In this document: piece after piece, positions 1 through 8,310 of the stretch
Numbering within the stretch: position 1 is the stretch's first letter
Layout of the letters: every line of letters starts with the position of its first letter
Source: an uncultured Eubacterium sp.
GTDB lineage: Bacteria; Bacillota; Clostridia; Lachnospirales; Lachnospiraceae
Assembly: GCA_900552795.1 (NCBI GenBank)
Contig: USBB01000014.1
Location: 1 to 54,290 of the forward strand
DNA length: 54,290 nt
Reading direction: 5' to 3'
Program-made: the position numbers and the translations under genes
The notes under the pieces: generated by a model
What the model saw: the letters and a program-made list of their open reading frames with translations, nothing else
Databases searched by the model: none
Told to the model about the DNA's origin: nothing

Positions 1-55
1 AAAAGAGGCTGGTACCTTAACGATTTTCAATCGTTAAAGCGACAGCCCCTTTTTT
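1..55 (-). terminator. Terminator downstream of spoVG
   Basis: Two nested inverted repeats are visible: an outer arm AAAAGAGGCTG pairing with CAGCCCCTTTT (one G-U), and an inner TAACGATT/AATCGTTA with a 3-nt loop. A T tract lies on one side and an A tract on the other, so it could stop transcription in both directions. It sits 37 bp past the spoVG stop codon, so spoVG is the gene it most clearly serves. Confidence 0.8.
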
Positions 56-91
56 CACAAACACTACATGATATATTTTATTCTACTACAC

Positions 92-364
92 CTATTCTTC
101 CTCTACTGCATCTGCAGCATTCTCATACGCCTCAAGCACAAGTCTTTGAATCAAATCTCTCGTTGCGGTATTTATAGGATGAGCTACATCCCTGTATTCT
201 CCATCCGTTGACCTTCTGCTCGGCATTGCAATAAACAATCCTTTTTCACCCTCAATCACTTTAATATCATGAACAACAAATTCATCATCAATAGTAATTG
301 AAACTACAGCTTTCATCTTCCCCTCTTTTGCAATTTTTCTCACGCGTACATCTGTAATATTCAT
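92..364 (-). CDS. spoVG: Septation/sporulation regulator SpoVG
   Basis: A 90-residue protein with the SpoVG family pattern: NITDVRVRKI at the N terminus, then a run ending AHPINTATRDLIQ. In other Firmicutes SpoVG is a small nucleic-acid-binding regulator affecting septum formation, sporulation and surface or capsule genes. I start at the ATG at 364 because AGAAGGGGTG lies just upstream; an in-frame GTG two codons earlier (370) overlaps that ribosome-binding site. The gene appears monocistronic: the glgD terminator lies upstream and its own terminator downstream. The family call is secure. The targets in this organism cannot be read from sequence. Confidence 0.93.
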   Translation of the reverse strand: MNITDVRVRKIAKEGKMKAVVSITIDDEFVVHDIKVIEGEKGLFIAMPSRRSTDGEYRDVAHPINTATRDLIQRLVLEAYENAADAVEEE

Positions 365-448
365 AAACACCCCTTCTGCTGCATGTCCCTGCAGCCAAAC
401 ATTTTAATTGTATTTTAATTGCCGGTTCATTGCCTTTTAACTCTGTTT

Positions 449-487
449 AAAAGATACCAGACAGATTGTTCCGTAATTTGTGGTATC
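449..487 (-). terminator. Terminator of the glgC-glgD operon
   Basis: On the minus strand GATACCA pairs with TGGTATC and is followed by TTTT. The hairpin begins directly after the glgD stop codon, so it closes the glgC-glgD unit and separates it from spoVG. Confidence 0.65.
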
Positions 488-1603
488 TTAATAATACATC
501 GGATTATTTTCTTCCACGATCTTCGGCCCGTTTTCTCCTATATATTTTGAATTGGCCTTTATTGTACTTCCACTCTCGATAATACAATTCTCCACATAAG
601 AATTATCCCCAATATAAGCATCATTAAGAATAATACAGTTTTTAACAACACTGTTGTTTCCTATATATATTTTCTTAAAAAGCACTGAATTTTCTACAGT
701 ACCATTTATTATACAACCGCTTGACACGAGGCTGTTATGTACATTTGAACCATAGTTATACTTTGCAGGAGGCAAATCATCAACCTTAGTATATATATCA
801 GGATACTGCTTAAAGAAATAATCTCTTACATCTCTTTTCAAGAAATCCATATTTGTCTTAAAATATGAATTAACTGTAGAAATATTGCTCCAGTATGTTT
901 CAAGCTTGTACCCGTAAATCTTTTTAATGTTCTTATAACGCACAAGAATATCTCTCACAAAGTCATGACGATCCTCTTCGTTAGCTTTCTCAATGAGTTC
1001 TATCAGAAGTCTTCTTCTTATTATATAAACTCCGGTAGAAACCGTATTAAGATTTGTCTCCAACGGTTTTTCATCAATTTCTGTAATTCTTCCCTCATCA
1101 GTCATTGTAACAAGACCAAACCTGTTAATTTCCTGCCTGTCGTCAAGCTTCTTCACAACCATCGTTATATCAGCTTTCTTTTCAATATGGTACTGAAGCA
1201 CCTTATTATAATCAAGCTTATATATACCATCCCCCGATGCAATCACTACATATGGTTCATGGCTTGATTTTAAGAAATCAAGATTCTGATACAGTGAATC
1301 TGCTGTTCCTCTATACCAATAACTGCTGTCTGCTGTAATTGTAGGCGTAAATACAAACAATCCTCCCTGCTTTCTTCCGAAATCCCACCACTTTGATGAA
1401 CTTAAATGCTCATTAAGTGAACGCGCATTATATTGTGTAATAACCGCCACCTTCTGAATATGAGAGTTAGACATATTACTAAGTGAAAAATCGATACTTC
1501 GGTAACTTCCCGCTACCGGCATAGCCGCTATGGCACGTTTATTAGACAACTCCTTCATCATCTTATTGTTACCGCCGGCTAAAATAATTCCTATTGCTTT
1601 CAT
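488..1603 (-). CDS. glgD: Glucose-1-phosphate adenylyltransferase subunit GlgD
   Basis: The 371-residue paralogue of GlgC that forms the second subunit of ADP-glucose pyrophosphorylase in low-GC Gram-positives. The nucleotidyltransferase N terminus is recognisable (IILAGG, then GSYRSIDFSLSN) but altered compared with GlgC: the glycine/arginine-rich loop after AGG is replaced by NNKMMKELSNKR, and the GDHIYKMDY motif of GlgC reads GDGIYKLDY. This fits the known picture of GlgD as a mainly regulatory subunit. The C-terminal part is a left-handed beta-helix repeat. Its ATG overlaps the glgC stop by 4 bp (ATGA), with GGCAGGTGA as ribosome-binding site, so the two are translationally coupled. Confidence 0.92.
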   Translation of the reverse strand: MKAIGIILAGGNNKMMKELSNKRAIAAMPVAGSYRSIDFSLSNMSNSHIQKVAVITQYNARSLNEHLSSSKWWDFGRKQGGLFVFTPTITADSSYWYRGTADSLYQNLDFLKSSHEPYVVIASGDGIYKLDYNKVLQYHIEKKADITMVVKKLDDRQEINRFGLVTMTDEGRITEIDEKPLETNLNTVSTGVYIIRRRLLIELIEKANEEDRHDFVRDILVRYKNIKKIYGYKLETYWSNISTVNSYFKTNMDFLKRDVRDYFFKQYPDIYTKVDDLPPAKYNYGSNVHNSLVSSGCIINGTVENSVLFKKIYIGNNSVVKNCIILNDAYIGDNSYVENCIIESGSTIKANSKYIGENGPKIVEENNPMYY

Positions 1604-2874
1604 ACGTTGTCACCTGCCTTAATTATTACGCCGCCGCTTTCGAGCGTGCCGCCTGGATAGTCATTTACCGTCGTCTCTCCGGATATAGCGGTATTTTTGC
1701 CAACCTTTACACCCGATGGAATAACCGAACATTCCCCAATGGTTACAAGCCCCGAATTATAAATATTAGGCTTTAAGACATTTTCCTTCTCCTCTCCGAC
1801 GCCTAACTGGACATTATCACCTATCTTAACTTCCTCCGCAATAATTGCTTTATCTACAATCGTATTCTTTCCTATGACACTGTCCTGCATAATTATTGAA
1901 TCTCTTACTACAGCACCTTCCTCAATAATAATGCCTGAACCGATTACCGAATTATAAACCTTACCATACACTTCCGTACCATCGCCTATAATACTCTTTT
2001 CTATATAAGCATCTTCAGCAATATACTGCGGAGGTATAGCATCTGTTCTTGTATAAATCTTCCAGAATTCCTCATAAAGATTAAACACCGGAATAATATC
2101 AATAAGCTCCATATTAGCTTCCCAGTATGAGCTTAATGTACCGACATCTTTCCAGTAACCGTTATATTCATATGCAAACAATCTCTTATTGTTCTCGAAG
2201 CAATATGGAATGACATGTTTTCCAAAATCACATTCATTCTGGTCTTTCAGTTTGATAAGCGCTTCCTTTAAAACTTTCCAACTGAATATATAAATTCCCA
2301 TAGAAGCAAGGTTGCTTCTTGGATTAGCAGGCTTTTCCTCAAATTCCGTTATCCTGTTATCATCATCTGTTATAACTATACCAAAACGGCTTGCCTCCTC
2401 AATCGGAACCGGCATAGAAGCTATTGTTATATCAGCGTTATTTGCCTTATGATAATCCAACATAATCTTATAATCCATCTTATATATATGGTCTCCTGAC
2501 AAAATCAGCACATACTCAGGATTATACTGCTCCATATACTCAAGATTCTGATAAATGGCATTTGCAGTGCCTGTATACCACTCACTGCTTGTACTCTTTT
2601 CATATGGAGGAAGAACTGTAACACCTCCCACATTGCGGTCCAAATCCCATGGGATTCCTATACCAATATGAGTATTAAGTCTAAGCGGCTGATACTGTGT
2701 CAGAACACCGACCGTATCAATTCCTGAATTAATACAGTTACTTAATGGAAAATCAATAATACGATACTTCCCACCAAATGCTACTGCGGGTTTTGCAACC
2801 TTTGATGTCAAAACGCCAAGCCTGCTTCCTTGGCCGCCAGCCAGCAGCATCGCAATCATTTCTTTTTTAATCAT
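1600..2874 (-). CDS. glgC: Glucose-1-phosphate adenylyltransferase GlgC
   Basis: A 424-residue catalytic subunit of ADP-glucose pyrophosphorylase, which makes ADP-glucose from ATP and glucose 1-phosphate in the first committed step of glycogen synthesis. Visible motifs are LLAGGQGSRLGVLT near residue 10, KPAVAFGGKYRIIDF (activator and substrate region), LSGDHIYKMDY with the metal-binding Asp, and EEKP; the C terminus is a hexapeptide-repeat beta helix. Length is typical. The ATG is preceded by AGAGGTGAG. It is first of a two-gene operon with glgD; no glgA, glgB or glgP is in the window. Confidence 0.95.
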   Translation of the reverse strand: MIKKEMIAMLLAGGQGSRLGVLTSKVAKPAVAFGGKYRIIDFPLSNCINSGIDTVGVLTQYQPLRLNTHIGIGIPWDLDRNVGGVTVLPPYEKSTSSEWYTGTANAIYQNLEYMEQYNPEYVLILSGDHIYKMDYKIMLDYHKANNADITIASMPVPIEEASRFGIVITDDDNRITEFEEKPANPRSNLASMGIYIFSWKVLKEALIKLKDQNECDFGKHVIPYCFENNKRLFAYEYNGYWKDVGTLSSYWEANMELIDIIPVFNLYEEFWKIYTRTDAIPPQYIAEDAYIEKSIIGDGTEVYGKVYNSVIGSGIIIEEGAVVRDSIIMQDSVIGKNTIVDKAIIAEEVKIGDNVQLGVGEEKENVLKPNIYNSGLVTIGECSVIPSGVKVGKNTAISGETTVNDYPGGTLESGGVIIKAGDNV

Positions 2875-2919
2875 GCTCTCACCTCTGATGTTTAATATTG
2901 ACTAATTTATGTTGTTACA

Positions 2920-2948
2920 ATTATAACATATTCATTTTATTAAGTAAA
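2920..2948 (-). promoter_or_regulatory. Probable sigma-A promoter of glgC
   Basis: On the minus strand TTTACT and TATAAT are separated by 17 bp, with an extended -10 (TGTTATAAT). It ends about 45 bp before the glgC start codon. The 330-bp divergent spacer (2875-3204) is otherwise very AT-rich and I see no gene or riboswitch in it. Confidence 0.6.
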
Positions 2949-3130
2949 AAGAATTTTTTATTTTTTTGTATTATTCAGCACATTTTAACAACAATTTATC
3001 ATTATTTGCGCACAATTCAAATACAATTATTATATCTACACAAAATTTTCTAACTAAATCTGCACATATTACAGATGATTATGATAGTGAAAATTGCAAA
3101 ACAATGTCTGTAATCTTTGTATAAAAAGGT

Positions 3131-3158
3131 TTGAATTTTTTATCAATACGTTTATAAT
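3131..3158 (+). promoter_or_regulatory. Probable sigma-A promoter of murC
   Basis: TTGAAT and TATAAT are spaced by 16 bp, 46 bp upstream of the murC ATG and divergent from the glgC promoter. Confidence 0.6.
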
Positions 3159-3204
3159 ATATTTGATATTTAAAATTTAAGTAAACTAAGAAAGGCATAA
3201 AGCT

Positions 3205-4587
3205 ATGTATCAAATAAACTTTAATAAGCCAATTCACATACATTTTATAGGAATCGGCGGCATCAGCATGAGTGGTCTTGCGCATATTCTGAAAAATAAG
3301 AATTTCAATATTTCCGGTTCTGACAGCAAAGAGTCTGATTTAACAGATGATCTTGCAAATGCAGGCTGCAAGATTTTTTACAGCCAGGAAGCCTCAAATA
3401 TCACTAACGATATCGACCTTGTAGTATATACAGCCGCGATTTCAGAATCTAATCCTGAACTTAAGGCTGCAAATGACGCCGGAATCCCGACTATGACACG
3501 CGCAGAACTTCTCGGACAGATTATGCACAATTTTCCTGTTTCAATCAACGTTGCCGGAACACACGGAAAAACAACAACAACTTCAATGATTACAGAAATT
3601 CTCCTTGCCGGCGAATGTGACCCGACCATTTCAGTCGGGGGTATTCTTGACAGCATAGGCGGCAATATAAGAATAGGAAACTCTGATATTTTTGTTACGG
3701 AAGCATGCGAATATACCAACAGCTTTTTATCATTTTTCCCTACAATAGGCATTATTTTAAATGTAAAGGCTGACCATCTCGATTTCTTTAAAGATCTTGA
3801 TGACATACGACATTCATTTAAGCTTTTTACTGAAAAGCTGCCTTGCAACGGAACCTTAATAATCAACTCAGATATCGAAAATTATGAGTATTTTTATAAG
3901 GATACTGACTGTGAAGTCATAACTGTAGGTTCAGACCCTGAAAAAAGCATGTACAGTGCTGCAAATATAGTCTTTGACAACTTTGGCTGCTGCTCCTATG
4001 ACCTTATTATAGATAAAAAGAACACTGCCCACATTCATCTTAATGTTCCGGGCGTCCACAATGTATATAATTCCCTTGCTGCCGCCGCTTTAGGCTTTAA
4101 GCTTGGACTTCCTATTGAAATAATTTCACAGGGACTTTCCAATTTTTCGGGAACTGAACGTCGTTTTCAAAAGAAGGGAACATTTAATGGCGTTACTGTA
4201 ATCGATGACTATGCTCATCACCCTGATGAGATAACTGCCACTTTAAATTCTGCGCTCCATTATCCACACAATCGTATATGGTGCGTATTTCAGCCTCACA
4301 CATATTCAAGAACTAAAGCACTTCTAAAAGATTTTGCTAAATCTTTAAGCATTGCCGACACCATAATTCTTACAGATATATATGCGGCAAGAGAAACGGA
4401 TACTCTTGGAATAAGTTCTGCCAATCTCCGTGACGAGATACTTTTTCAGGGGAAAAACTGCATATATTTAAAATCATTCGAAGATGTCGAAAAATTTTTA
4501 TCAGAAAATTGTGTCAACGGTGATTTGTTAATAACTATGGGGGCAGGAGACATTTATAAAGTTGGCGAAGCCCTTGTAAATGCTTAA
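3205..4587 (+). CDS. murC: UDP-N-acetylmuramate--L-alanine ligase MurC
   Basis: A 460-residue cytoplasmic Mur ligase that joins L-alanine to UDP-MurNAc using ATP, the first step of peptide-stem assembly. The N-terminal UDP-binding loop is GIGGISMSG (residues 16-24). The ATP loop AGTHGKTTTT lies near residues 116-125, HLDFF is in the central domain, and DDYAHHP opens the C-terminal domain. Length is normal. AGAAAGG precedes the ATG. It stands apart from a dcw cluster. I see no clear terminator between it and the DnaA-box array downstream, so some read-through into the replication genes is possible. Confidence 0.96.
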   Translation: MYQINFNKPIHIHFIGIGGISMSGLAHILKNKNFNISGSDSKESDLTDDLANAGCKIFYSQEASNITNDIDLVVYTAAISESNPELKAANDAGIPTMTRAELLGQIMHNFPVSINVAGTHGKTTTTSMITEILLAGECDPTISVGGILDSIGGNIRIGNSDIFVTEACEYTNSFLSFFPTIGIILNVKADHLDFFKDLDDIRHSFKLFTEKLPCNGTLIINSDIENYEYFYKDTDCEVITVGSDPEKSMYSAANIVFDNFGCCSYDLIIDKKNTAHIHLNVPGVHNVYNSLAAAALGFKLGLPIEIISQGLSNFSGTERRFQKKGTFNGVTVIDDYAHHPDEITATLNSALHYPHNRIWCVFQPHTYSRTKALLKDFAKSLSIADTIILTDIYAARETDTLGISSANLRDEILFQGKNCIYLKSFEDVEKFLSENCVNGDLLITMGAGDIYKVGEALVNA

Positions 4588-4619
4588 ATTCTACAAATAA
4601 TTCATACTTTCCCACAAAG

Positions 4620-4777
4620 TTATCCACATTATCCACATAAAAAGCTGTCTTTATGAAGTTTTTTATGTGGATTTCTTGTTAAAAAGACATTACTAATTTT
4701 TTCAATTATTTCACACATTTTTCATATATAATATACATTTATCCACATTATCCACATTATCCACAAAATCGTCCACA
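4620..4777 (+). promoter_or_regulatory. DnaA-box array upstream of the primosome operon
   Basis: Five perfect copies of the 9-mer TTATCCACA occur on one strand, at 4620-4628, 4629-4637, 4739-4747, 4748-4756 and 4757-4765. Within each group they abut head to tail with no spacer. A degenerate copy (TCGTCCACA) lies at 4769-4777, and a weak inverted copy (TGTGGATTT) at 4666-4674. TTATCCACA is the consensus DnaA box. The two groups flank about 100 bp of AT-rich DNA, and the array ends 14 bp before the -35 box of the downstream gene. In Bacillus DnaA is known to bind a box cluster at the dnaB-dnaI operon, so DnaA control is the likely role. DnaA titration or origin activity are alternatives. Confidence 0.88.
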
Positions 4778-4791
4778 AAACTTAACCCTAT

Positions 4792-4819
4792 TTGCAATTA
4801 ATTTAAGTCGTGTTATAAT
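4792..4819 (+). promoter_or_regulatory. Sigma-A promoter of the dnaD-dnaI unit
   Basis: TTGCAA and TATAAT are spaced by 16 bp, with an extended -10 (TGTTATAAT). The promoter starts 14 bp after the last DnaA-box-like sequence and lies 32 bp before the start codon, so bound DnaA would touch or abut RNA polymerase. Confidence 0.75.
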
Positions 4820-4851
4820 GTCACTACTTTAAAGAAGGACGGTTTTTATCC

Positions 4852-5988
4852 ATGAACAGACTCTCATTAAATTTGGAAACTCCTAAGCATTCGACTGAGT
4901 TATCCAATGAATTTATTGATAAATATATGCCTTTGGCAAACGGTGAATTTGTAAAAGTATACCTTTATCTCTTGCGCTGTGTTTCTGATAACCACAAAAC
5001 CATTTCAGTATCTGCACTCGCTGATTTCTTTAACCAGACCGAGGCAGATATCATGCGTGCGCTCCGTTACTGGGACAAGGTTGGAGCTATTATCCTGACA
5101 TTTAACAATGACGGAACGGATTTTAACGGAATAACTTTCTGCGACCTGTCTTTTGCAGAAAATATTACACCGCTCTCCGTTCCGTCCGAAAATACGTCAA
5201 AAGCGTCCCCTTTAATTACCCCATCTGCAGTCATTAAAGCCGATGGTCCAACGAATTCGGAACACATTTCTAAAAGGGCTGTTGATGCAGCAAATACAAC
5301 AGGGACAGCTTATAGTCCATCACAAATTAAAAAGCTGTCTTCTCACGAAGATTTTCAAATGCTGATATATGCCATAGGTGAATACCTTGGAGGAGAGCTT
5401 AACTCTTCCGAATTATCCACTATGGCCTACCTTTATGATACACTTAAATTTCCTACTGATTTGATTGAATACCTTGTAGAGTACTGTGTATCAAAAGGCA
5501 AGAAAAATATACATTATATTGAAAAGGTTGCACTATCATGGGCAGACGAGGGTATAAAATCCGTAAACGATGCCAAAGAATCAGCCGCAACTCACAAAGA
5601 TACTACATATTCAGTTCTTTCTGCATTTGGAATAACAGGAAGAGCTGCCGGCAAATCAGAGCTTGATTTTATAAGCAGATGGACTAACGAATTCGGATTC
5701 GGAAGCGATATTATAATAGAAGCCTGTAACAGAACGCTGCGTGCAACTCATCAGCCAAGCTTTGAATATGCAGATTCCATATTAAAAAAATGGCAGGAGG
5801 CAAGCGTGAAAACTTCTGAAGATATAAAGCGCATGGATGCGCAATTTGAGGCTTCCCAGCAAAAACGCTTCAGCAAGCGTACCGTTTCTTCTGCAAATAC
5901 CGGAAGCAGCAACCGTTTTAACAATTTCCACCAGCGCGACACTGATATAGAAAGTCTTGAAAAAGCGCTTATCAGCAACAATGGTTAA
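4852..5988 (+). CDS. DnaD/DnaB-type primosome protein
   Basis: A 378-residue replication-initiation protein of the DnaD family. An N-terminal winged-helix-like segment (about 20-95) is followed by a polar linker and two DnaB_2/DnaD C-terminal domains. The first (about 165-240) ends in the YIEKVALSWADEGI version of the YxxxIxxxW signature; the second (about 260-325) ends YADSILKKWQEA. Two such domains recall Bacillus DnaB, a helicase-loading partner, rather than single-domain DnaD. A low-complexity, basic tail follows. Its neighbour is the ATPase loader, matching the dnaB-dnaI pairing of Bacillus. AAGGACGG precedes the ATG. Whether it is functionally DnaB or DnaD is unresolved. Confidence 0.85.
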   Translation: MNRLSLNLETPKHSTELSNEFIDKYMPLANGEFVKVYLYLLRCVSDNHKTISVSALADFFNQTEADIMRALRYWDKVGAIILTFNNDGTDFNGITFCDLSFAENITPLSVPSENTSKASPLITPSAVIKADGPTNSEHISKRAVDAANTTGTAYSPSQIKKLSSHEDFQMLIYAIGEYLGGELNSSELSTMAYLYDTLKFPTDLIEYLVEYCVSKGKKNIHYIEKVALSWADEGIKSVNDAKESAATHKDTTYSVLSAFGITGRAAGKSELDFISRWTNEFGFGSDIIIEACNRTLRATHQPSFEYADSILKKWQEASVKTSEDIKRMDAQFEASQQKRFSKRTVSSANTGSSNRFNNFHQRDTDIESLEKALISNNG

Positions 5989-6030
5989 TCAATAATCTTT
6001 CACTTATATTTAGATATGAAAGGAAGCATT

Positions 6031-7005
6031 ATGCCACTAACAAATCTGCAATATGATGCAATTATGAGAATGTATGACACAATCAGGACTGACAACCGAC
6101 ACATTCAAAACAATCGGTACGAGGAGGTTATTTCAACCTGTCCGGAATATAAAAATATAGAAGACGAGATAATATCTGTCTCAATGAATGCCGCCTCTTC
6201 ACTGATAAGTGGTAACGCTGCCGATTATCGTCAAAAGCTTGAAGTTCTTAATAACCGTAAAAAAGAATGTCTGCGTTCAATTGGTAAACCTGATGATTAT
6301 CTTGATAATATATATACCTGCCCGAAGTGCAAAGACACCGGCTACATAAATCAGCAAAGATGCAGCTGTTTTAATAAAAAAGCTATCGAGCTGGTATATC
6401 ATGATTCTAACCTAAAGAATATTACCGCAAATGAAAATTTTGATAACTTTTCATATAAATGGTACGATAATACTATACCAAACCCTGCTAACGGACTCAC
6501 ACCATACAATAATATGCAGCAGGTCGTTTCCATATGCCATTCTTTTGCAGATAATTTTGACAAAGAATTCAGTAATCTGCTGCTTTTCGGTGATACAGGC
6601 GTAGGGAAAACGTTTTTGTCAAACTGTATCGCAAAAGAACTGCTTGACTCTGCCCACAGTGTAATTTATCTTACTGCCATTGAACTGTTCAAAAAGTTTG
6701 AAGAACAGGATTTCGGCAATAAAAACAATAAGGAAGCAGGATATGATTACATTCTTGACTGTGACCTTTTAATCATAGATGATTTAGGTACTGAAGTTGG
6801 GAATGCTTATACCAACTCAAAACTGTTCTACTGTATCAATGAACGTATGCTCAGAAAAAAAAGTGTTTTAATCTCAACCAACCTTTCTTTATCAGAAATA
6901 CGTGATACATATTCAGAAAGAGTTTTTTCAAGAATCACAAGCTGCTATAAAATTCTTAAGCTTTTTGGCGCTGATATACGTATTCTTAAACGAACTCAGA
7001 CTTGA
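6031..7005 (+). CDS. DnaI/DnaC-type helicase loader ATPase
   Basis: A 324-residue AAA+ ATPase that loads the replicative helicase. An N-terminal helical region is followed by a Cys4 zinc motif (C97, C100, C111, C113) and then the ATPase domain: Walker A GDTGVGKT near residues 187-194, Walker B LLIIDDLGTE near 246-255, and sensor ISTN. I start at the ATG at 6031 because AAAGGAAG lies 5-6 nt upstream; an in-frame ATG at 6016 has no good ribosome-binding site. It follows the DnaD-like gene by 42 bp, so both probably share the DnaA-box-flanked promoter. Its helicase partner, DnaB, is encoded at 44-45.5 kb. Confidence 0.9.
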   Translation: MPLTNLQYDAIMRMYDTIRTDNRHIQNNRYEEVISTCPEYKNIEDEIISVSMNAASSLISGNAADYRQKLEVLNNRKKECLRSIGKPDDYLDNIYTCPKCKDTGYINQQRCSCFNKKAIELVYHDSNLKNITANENFDNFSYKWYDNTIPNPANGLTPYNNMQQVVSICHSFADNFDKEFSNLLLFGDTGVGKTFLSNCIAKELLDSAHSVIYLTAIELFKKFEEQDFGNKNNKEAGYDYILDCDLLIIDDLGTEVGNAYTNSKLFYCINERMLRKKSVLISTNLSLSEIRDTYSERVFSRITSCYKILKLFGADIRILKRTQT

Positions 7006-7070
7006 CTTATTGTTTGATAGTCATTATATTTTAATATGTGTAAAATTAAACTTTTGGAGGATTTAATACT

Positions 7071-8255
7071 ATGCCACGAGACGAACGACACACAGCAACC
7101 ATTCCATATGGAACTTTGGGAATTATCCCTTTGTCAAGCTGCACTGAATTAGGAGATAAGGTAAATAAATACCTTGTTGACTGGAGAGAACAACGCGACC
7201 ACGAAGATGAAGCCACTCTTGCTTTTAACGGTTATAAAAGAGATTCTTATATTCTCAGCGCCAACACACCAAGATTTGGCTCAGGTGAAGGCAAAGGTGT
7301 TCTTACCGATTCAGTTCGTGGAACTGACTTATATATTATGGTAGATGTTTGTAACTACAGCCTTGAGTATTCTCTTTGCGGTTACAAAAATCATATGTCC
7401 CCTGACGATCACTATGCTGATTTGAAGAGGGTTATCGCTGCTGCCGGCGGAAAGGCAAGAAGAATTACCGTAATTATGCCATTCCTCTATGAAAGCAGAC
7501 AGCACAAGCGTTCAGGACGAGAATCTCTGGACTGTGCACTTGCATTAAAGGAACTCACAGATATGGGTGTTGAAAATATCATAACTTTTGATGCACATGA
7601 TCCAAGAGTACAGAATGCGATTCCACTTAAAGGATTTGAATCTGTTTCATGCACATACCAGTTTATCAAATATCTTTTACTCGGTGTTGACAATCTTCAT
7701 ATTGACAGCGATCACATGATGGTAATAAGCCCTGATGAAGGCGGTATGGGACGAGCTGTTTATTTTGCAAACGTACTTGGTCTTGACATGGGTATGTTTT
7801 ATAAAAGACGTGATTATACAAGAATTGTTAACGGACGCAATCCTATTGTTGCTCATGAATTCCTCGGTTCTAACGTAGAAGGAAAGGACGTCGTAATAAT
7901 CGACGATATGATTTCTTCAGGCGAGAGTATGATTGATGTAGCTGCCGAATTAAAGAGACGTAAAGCAAACAGAGTTTTCTGTGCAACTACGTTCGGTCTT
8001 TTCACTAACGGATTCAAAAAATTTGATGAAGCATATGAAAAGGGAATCATAGATAAGGTTCTTACAACAAACCTTGTATATCAGCCAGCAGAGCTTCTTT
8101 CAAAGCCTTGGTACATCAATGTTGATATGAGTAAATATATAGCATTACTTATCGATACTTTAAACCATGATTCTTCTATCAGCAGTCTGTTAAACCCTGT
8201 TGAGAGAATACAGAATCGTGTTAAAAACTACAATGCCGAGCATTACAGCAAGTAA
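7071..8255 (+). CDS. prs: Ribose-phosphate pyrophosphokinase (PRPP synthetase)
   Basis: A 394-residue enzyme making 5-phosphoribosyl 1-diphosphate from ribose 5-phosphate and ATP for nucleotide, histidine and tryptophan synthesis. The PRPP-binding loop reads VVIIDDMISSGESMID near residues 274-289, and FDAHDPR marks the first metal region. It is about 75-80 residues longer than the usual bacterial enzyme, with an extended N terminus and insertions before VIMPFLYESRQH; such long forms occur in Clostridia. TTGGAGGATTT is a strong ribosome-binding site. It ends at a bidirectional terminator. The allosteric behaviour of this longer type cannot be predicted from sequence. Confidence 0.9.
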   Translation: MPRDERHTATIPYGTLGIIPLSSCTELGDKVNKYLVDWREQRDHEDEATLAFNGYKRDSYILSANTPRFGSGEGKGVLTDSVRGTDLYIMVDVCNYSLEYSLCGYKNHMSPDDHYADLKRVIAAAGGKARRITVIMPFLYESRQHKRSGRESLDCALALKELTDMGVENIITFDAHDPRVQNAIPLKGFESVSCTYQFIKYLLLGVDNLHIDSDHMMVISPDEGGMGRAVYFANVLGLDMGMFYKRRDYTRIVNGRNPIVAHEFLGSNVEGKDVVIIDDMISSGESMIDVAAELKRRKANRVFCATTFGLFTNGFKKFDEAYEKGIIDKVLTTNLVYQPAELLSKPWYINVDMSKYIALLIDTLNHDSSISSLLNPVERIQNRVKNYNAEHYSK

Positions 8256-8282
8256 AAATAACACAGTAGTTTTCATACGAAT

Positions 8283-8310
8283 AAAAAAGCACCCATACGG
8301 GTGCTTTTTT
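8283..8310. terminator. Bidirectional terminator between prs and the PBP gene
   Basis: GCACCC and GGGTGC pair across a 4-nt loop, flanked by an A tract on the left and TTTTTT on the right. It serves prs (plus) and the converging penicillin-binding protein gene (minus), whose stop codon overlaps the T tract. Confidence 0.9.

Noticed and set aside
4620..4777. Reading the TTATCCACA array as a CRISPR or generic tandem repeat, or as the chromosome's oriC
   Set aside because: The unit is exactly the DnaA box with no spacers, so not CRISPR. oriC is usually beside dnaA-dnaN, which are absent here; origin function is kept only as a testable alternative.
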